Shown here piece after piece: positions 61,274 through 64,000 of a DNA stretch of 64,000 bases. A program made the translations under genes and the position numbers. The notes beneath the pieces are model-generated. The model was given only the letters and a program-made list of their open reading frames with translations. It was not told the DNA's origin and ran no database searches. Origin of the DNA: Lasiodiplodia sp. COLG20 (lineage: Eukaryota > Ascomycota > Dothideomycetes > Botryosphaeriales > Botryosphaeriaceae); contig VNWV01000001.1 in assembly GCA_009801085.1 (NCBI GenBank), positions 7,378,001 to 7,442,000 on the forward strand. Direction: 5' to 3'. Numbering within the stretch: position 1 is the stretch's first letter; each line of letters begins with the position of its first letter.

Positions 61274-61937
61274 TAGCTGATTTGTCAAGTGAGTGCCTCG
61301 CAATGTCTCGCACTCCCCTATTGACAAAAAGTCGTCCAAGCACACGGATGCTCTGCCGCCCTGCTCTTTCTTCTTGCATGTTCTACGGCATTTTCGGCGT
61401 TAGGATGCTGCTGGACCAAAGGGTGCTCAACAGGCACTAACGGCACGGTGGGTTCGTTCATCCCTTTTTGAATCATGTTTCCATCATCTATTTCTCTCTG
61501 CATTGACCTTCTTAGAGAACAGTGGCATCGTATCTCAGCCGTTACTGATGGAACACAGCACAACCCACAGAGCTATTCATTCTAGACTCGGCCCATTCGA
61601 GTGATATTTCGCGGAGGGCTTAAAAAGTTTAAAGGGCCGTTTCGGTCATTTCTGCATGATAGATAATCGCGCAATAGCAAAACCTTGCGGCATTTTCCCA
61701 ACGGATGGCTGTGCCTTTAGACGTGCGGCACCTGTGGTGATGCATCCGGTGGCCCTCAGCCTCGCAATTTGCGGCTAACTTAGCTGGAGGACCGGCCGCG
61801 ATAGCGTTTGCACCGGCACGCCATACGGACGCGGAAAGGAACCGAGTTCCTGGATGTCAACAACTCCCGCACCTGGCCTCTCGGCTTCTCACTTGTGGCA
61901 GCGCTGGACGAGTTGCGCATGGTCAGCCCCACAGCCT
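61274..61937. other. Convergent spacer
   Basis: 664 bp between the 3' ends of the WW-domain gene and the Yar1 gene. It is A/T-richer than its flanks and shows nothing further. Confidence 0.4.
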
Positions 61938-62719
61938 TCACCCGCTCGCCTTCTCTTTGGCCTTTGCGTCATCGACCTGCAGGTTTTCGACGCCCTTCTC
62001 CACACCTGACTCTGACGTGTCGCCCATACTGATCTTCATCTCCACATCCTCTCCCTCGTCATCATCCCTTGCTCCGTTCTTGCTGGACTCGGCAACCTCC
62101 TCATCCTTCAACGCACCGACGACCGTGTCTAGCGCGCCGCCCTCAACGAGCAGCCACCCAACCACGTCATTCTTTCCGTTCTGCTCCGCTTCGAAGACGG
62201 CGTCATGGCCCGCAGCGTTGAGGATGGTAGCATCGGCGCCGAGTGCAACCAGCGTCTTGACGGCCGAGAGGTGGCCATTGAGGGCGGCCCAGTGCAGCGC
62301 CGTGTTCCCCGCAGAGTTCTTCAGGTTCACGAATGACTTGAACGACTCCTTCACGGCATCGGGGGAGGGGACTGCCGAGGTGAGGGCATGGCGGATGATG
62401 TCGAGGATCTCTGCACAGCGGCGGCGGAAGGATTCGGTCAGCCCGCTCCACCTGAAGCATGCGGGTATCACAGAGCGGGGCAGGTATCCAACATACCAGT
62501 GTGGCCGTTCGCGGCGGCGTAGTGGAGAGCGCTGTTGCCGGAAGCCTCGTCGACGGCGGCGACTACAATGTCGGCCGTGGAGCTTCCCGCATGGCTCTGC
62601 GACAGCTCTTGGAGGAACTGCGGCAGGTCCTGGGTCTCGTTCGCACGGGCGAGGTACAAGAGATCGTCGACCTCGTCCTCGGTAAGTGCCAGACTAGCAG
62701 GGTTGTTGGTGGCGGGCAT
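61938..62719 (-). CDS. YAR1: Yar1-type ankyrin-repeat ribosome-assembly protein
   Basis: Exons 62719-62497 and 62410-61938 with an 86 bp intron give 231 residues. The splice from ...SALHYAAANGHT to EILDIIRHAL restores the first ankyrin repeat, and the second is NTALHWAALNGHLSAVKTL followed by GADATILNAAGHDAVFEAEQ. The N-terminal DDLLYLARANE and the acidic C-terminal tail match the layout of yeast Yar1 along its length (about 200 residues). Yar1 accompanies ribosomal protein uS3 (Rps3) and protects it from aggregation on the way to 40S assembly. The tail is rich in Asp, Glu, Lys and Ser. Confidence 0.88.
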
Positions 62720-64000
62720 CTGGATGACGTGCGAGGTCGTGGTTTCGAGGGGCAGGGCTTGAGGCTCAGCGTGGCTTGGTGATAAGGTGCGGTCGGGCAG
62801 GACAGCCGGAGCTAGGTACGTCGCGGTGATGCGGTGTAATGATGAGGTGAGCGGCTCGGCGGTTCTGGGGAAAGTCGCAAAGTTTGTTGGAGATTGGAAG
62901 GTTTGTGCTAGGCAGGGCCGTCTGCGCTGGCTGCCCGTCTGGTGGAGGGCTCCCTTCGCCGTCGCACCACGAAAAAAAAATTATGCCGACGCCGAGCAAC
63001 GCTGGGCTGCCCGCGGGCGCACACGCCGGGGAAGCGCGACCGGCTTCCGCCCTCGGCTTGGCGCTCGTTCAGGCTGTGGGGGCCTTTCGCCGGCCACGAC
63101 TGCCCATCCCCCGCAGCCTTCTCCACACAACAAGCTTCCGCTGCTTCTGCCGACCGCCCAGGGCCCCTCGTGGCGCCGTGGCTTTCTCTCCGCCCGTCGT
63201 CACGGCCGTTCCCTCTCGCCCTGCACTCCTCACTTCTCAGGCCGCCTGGCGTCGCCTAGGACGCGCGTGCCTGACCTCTCTCGCCTGGGACCAGCTTGCG
63301 AGCGGCCAAGGCCTAGCGCGCGCAGATCCAGGTGGTCCCAGCTCGGCCGTCCAGCAACCGTTCTTGTGCGAAGGAGCTGCCCGCGGCCAGGGGCTGGATG
63401 CGGCTGAGGTGTGCGGCGGTCTGTCTTGCGCGCCGCACACGCAGCCCCTGCGCAGCAGAGAACCCTGCTGGTCTCTGTCAACGGCTGCACAGCCATCGTG
63501 CCTCATCTCCTCTGGCCCGGAATGATGAGGCTGGAAGCATTTGGGATTACTGATAGCCGTGCTGATCGCATCCCTCACTCAGCCTGGGGATCATTCCTGC
63601 GCCCACGTGCTGGTCTGGATCGGCGCCACTCGTGATTTCGGGGATTTCGTGTCTGGAGCCGGTCTCACTGCTACTGCATTGGGGGCTTACGATCAGCATG
63701 TGGATTCGAGGGCTCGGAACCTCGGCTGTCATCCCGCAGGCCTAGCAGTGCCGATGTCCCATTCAGCCATCTGCCGCGAGAGTCGGCGCGCCACCAGGGA
63801 TTCTCACCGGCCTCAGTTGTGGTAGCTCTTGCGTCTGCGCTATTGACGACCCGTACGCTCTTATCTTGTCCAGCGAACCCGCCCGTGCTCACCGTCTGGC
63901 CAAGCCTCGTTCACCTGTGCGCTGCGGAGCTAGCGCGCCACCTTCAGCCTACTTTCTTTTACACTCCTCGGTGCCTCGGCGCCTTGCAATTGGTCGCCGC
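62720..64000. other. Right-hand end without a recognised gene
   Basis: The Yar1 promoter is at the left. The rest is GC-rich with overlapping open frames of Arg/Ser/Pro composition on both strands, none resembling a protein family. It could contain the 5' leader of a gene beyond the window. Confidence 0.4.

Overview
The window is nuclear DNA of a filamentous ascomycete (Pezizomycotina). Evidence for this is the short 49-120 bp introns with GTAAGT/GTACGT-type donors, the high coding GC, and several fungus-typical genes: NmrA, a Zn2Cys6 regulator, POM34, secreted intradiol dioxygenase, Pmp3, Dal5/NCS1-type transporters and an asparaginase-ankyrin protein. A Dothideomycete-like genome is my guess; no marker in the window fixes the class. 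I support 25 protein-coding genes, and exon joins were checked by reading frame. I see no tRNA, rRNA, CRISPR array or intact transposon.

Layout. 0.4-19.5 kb: eight consecutive minus-strand genes, mostly conserved: a secreted GH1 glycosidase, a SET/Vps75-like histone chaperone, mitochondrial ribosomal protein bL19m, the nitrogen regulator NmrA, L-asparaginase with an ankyrin tail, a Pmp3 proteolipid, a WDR26/Gid7-type subunit and a membrane protein resembling DUF3292. 20.2-22.5 kb: two plus-strand genes of unknown function, one resembling a mitochondrial carrier and one a nucleotidyltransferase.

23.5-36.6 kb: the most distinctive block, a run of accessory catabolic genes. It holds a TauD-type 2-oxoglutarate dioxygenase divergent from a flavin monooxygenase, two MFS carriers of the anion:cation symporter type in convergent arrangement, and a 921-residue protein made of two complete FAD amine-oxidase modules in tandem. 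The block looks like an uptake-plus-oxidation module for an organic sulfur or nitrogen compound (inference). The divergent promoter at 32.6-33.5 kb carries several HGATAR motifs of the AreA type, and the AreA corepressor NmrA is encoded in the same window.

36.9-44 kb: an unknown low-complexity protein, dephospho-CoA kinase, nucleoporin POM34 and an NCS1 nucleobase permease. 44.3-51.2 kb: an F-box protein, a 2.6 kb spacer with a probable decayed coding fragment and small repeats, a secreted intradiol dioxygenase, and the pre-mRNA 3'-processing factor CFIm25. 51.2-56.3 kb is an exceptionally long convergent spacer in which I find no gene. 56.3-62.7 kb carries a large Zn2Cys6 regulator, a WW-domain protein and the ribosome-assembly ankyrin protein Yar1. 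The last 1.3 kb has no recognisable gene.
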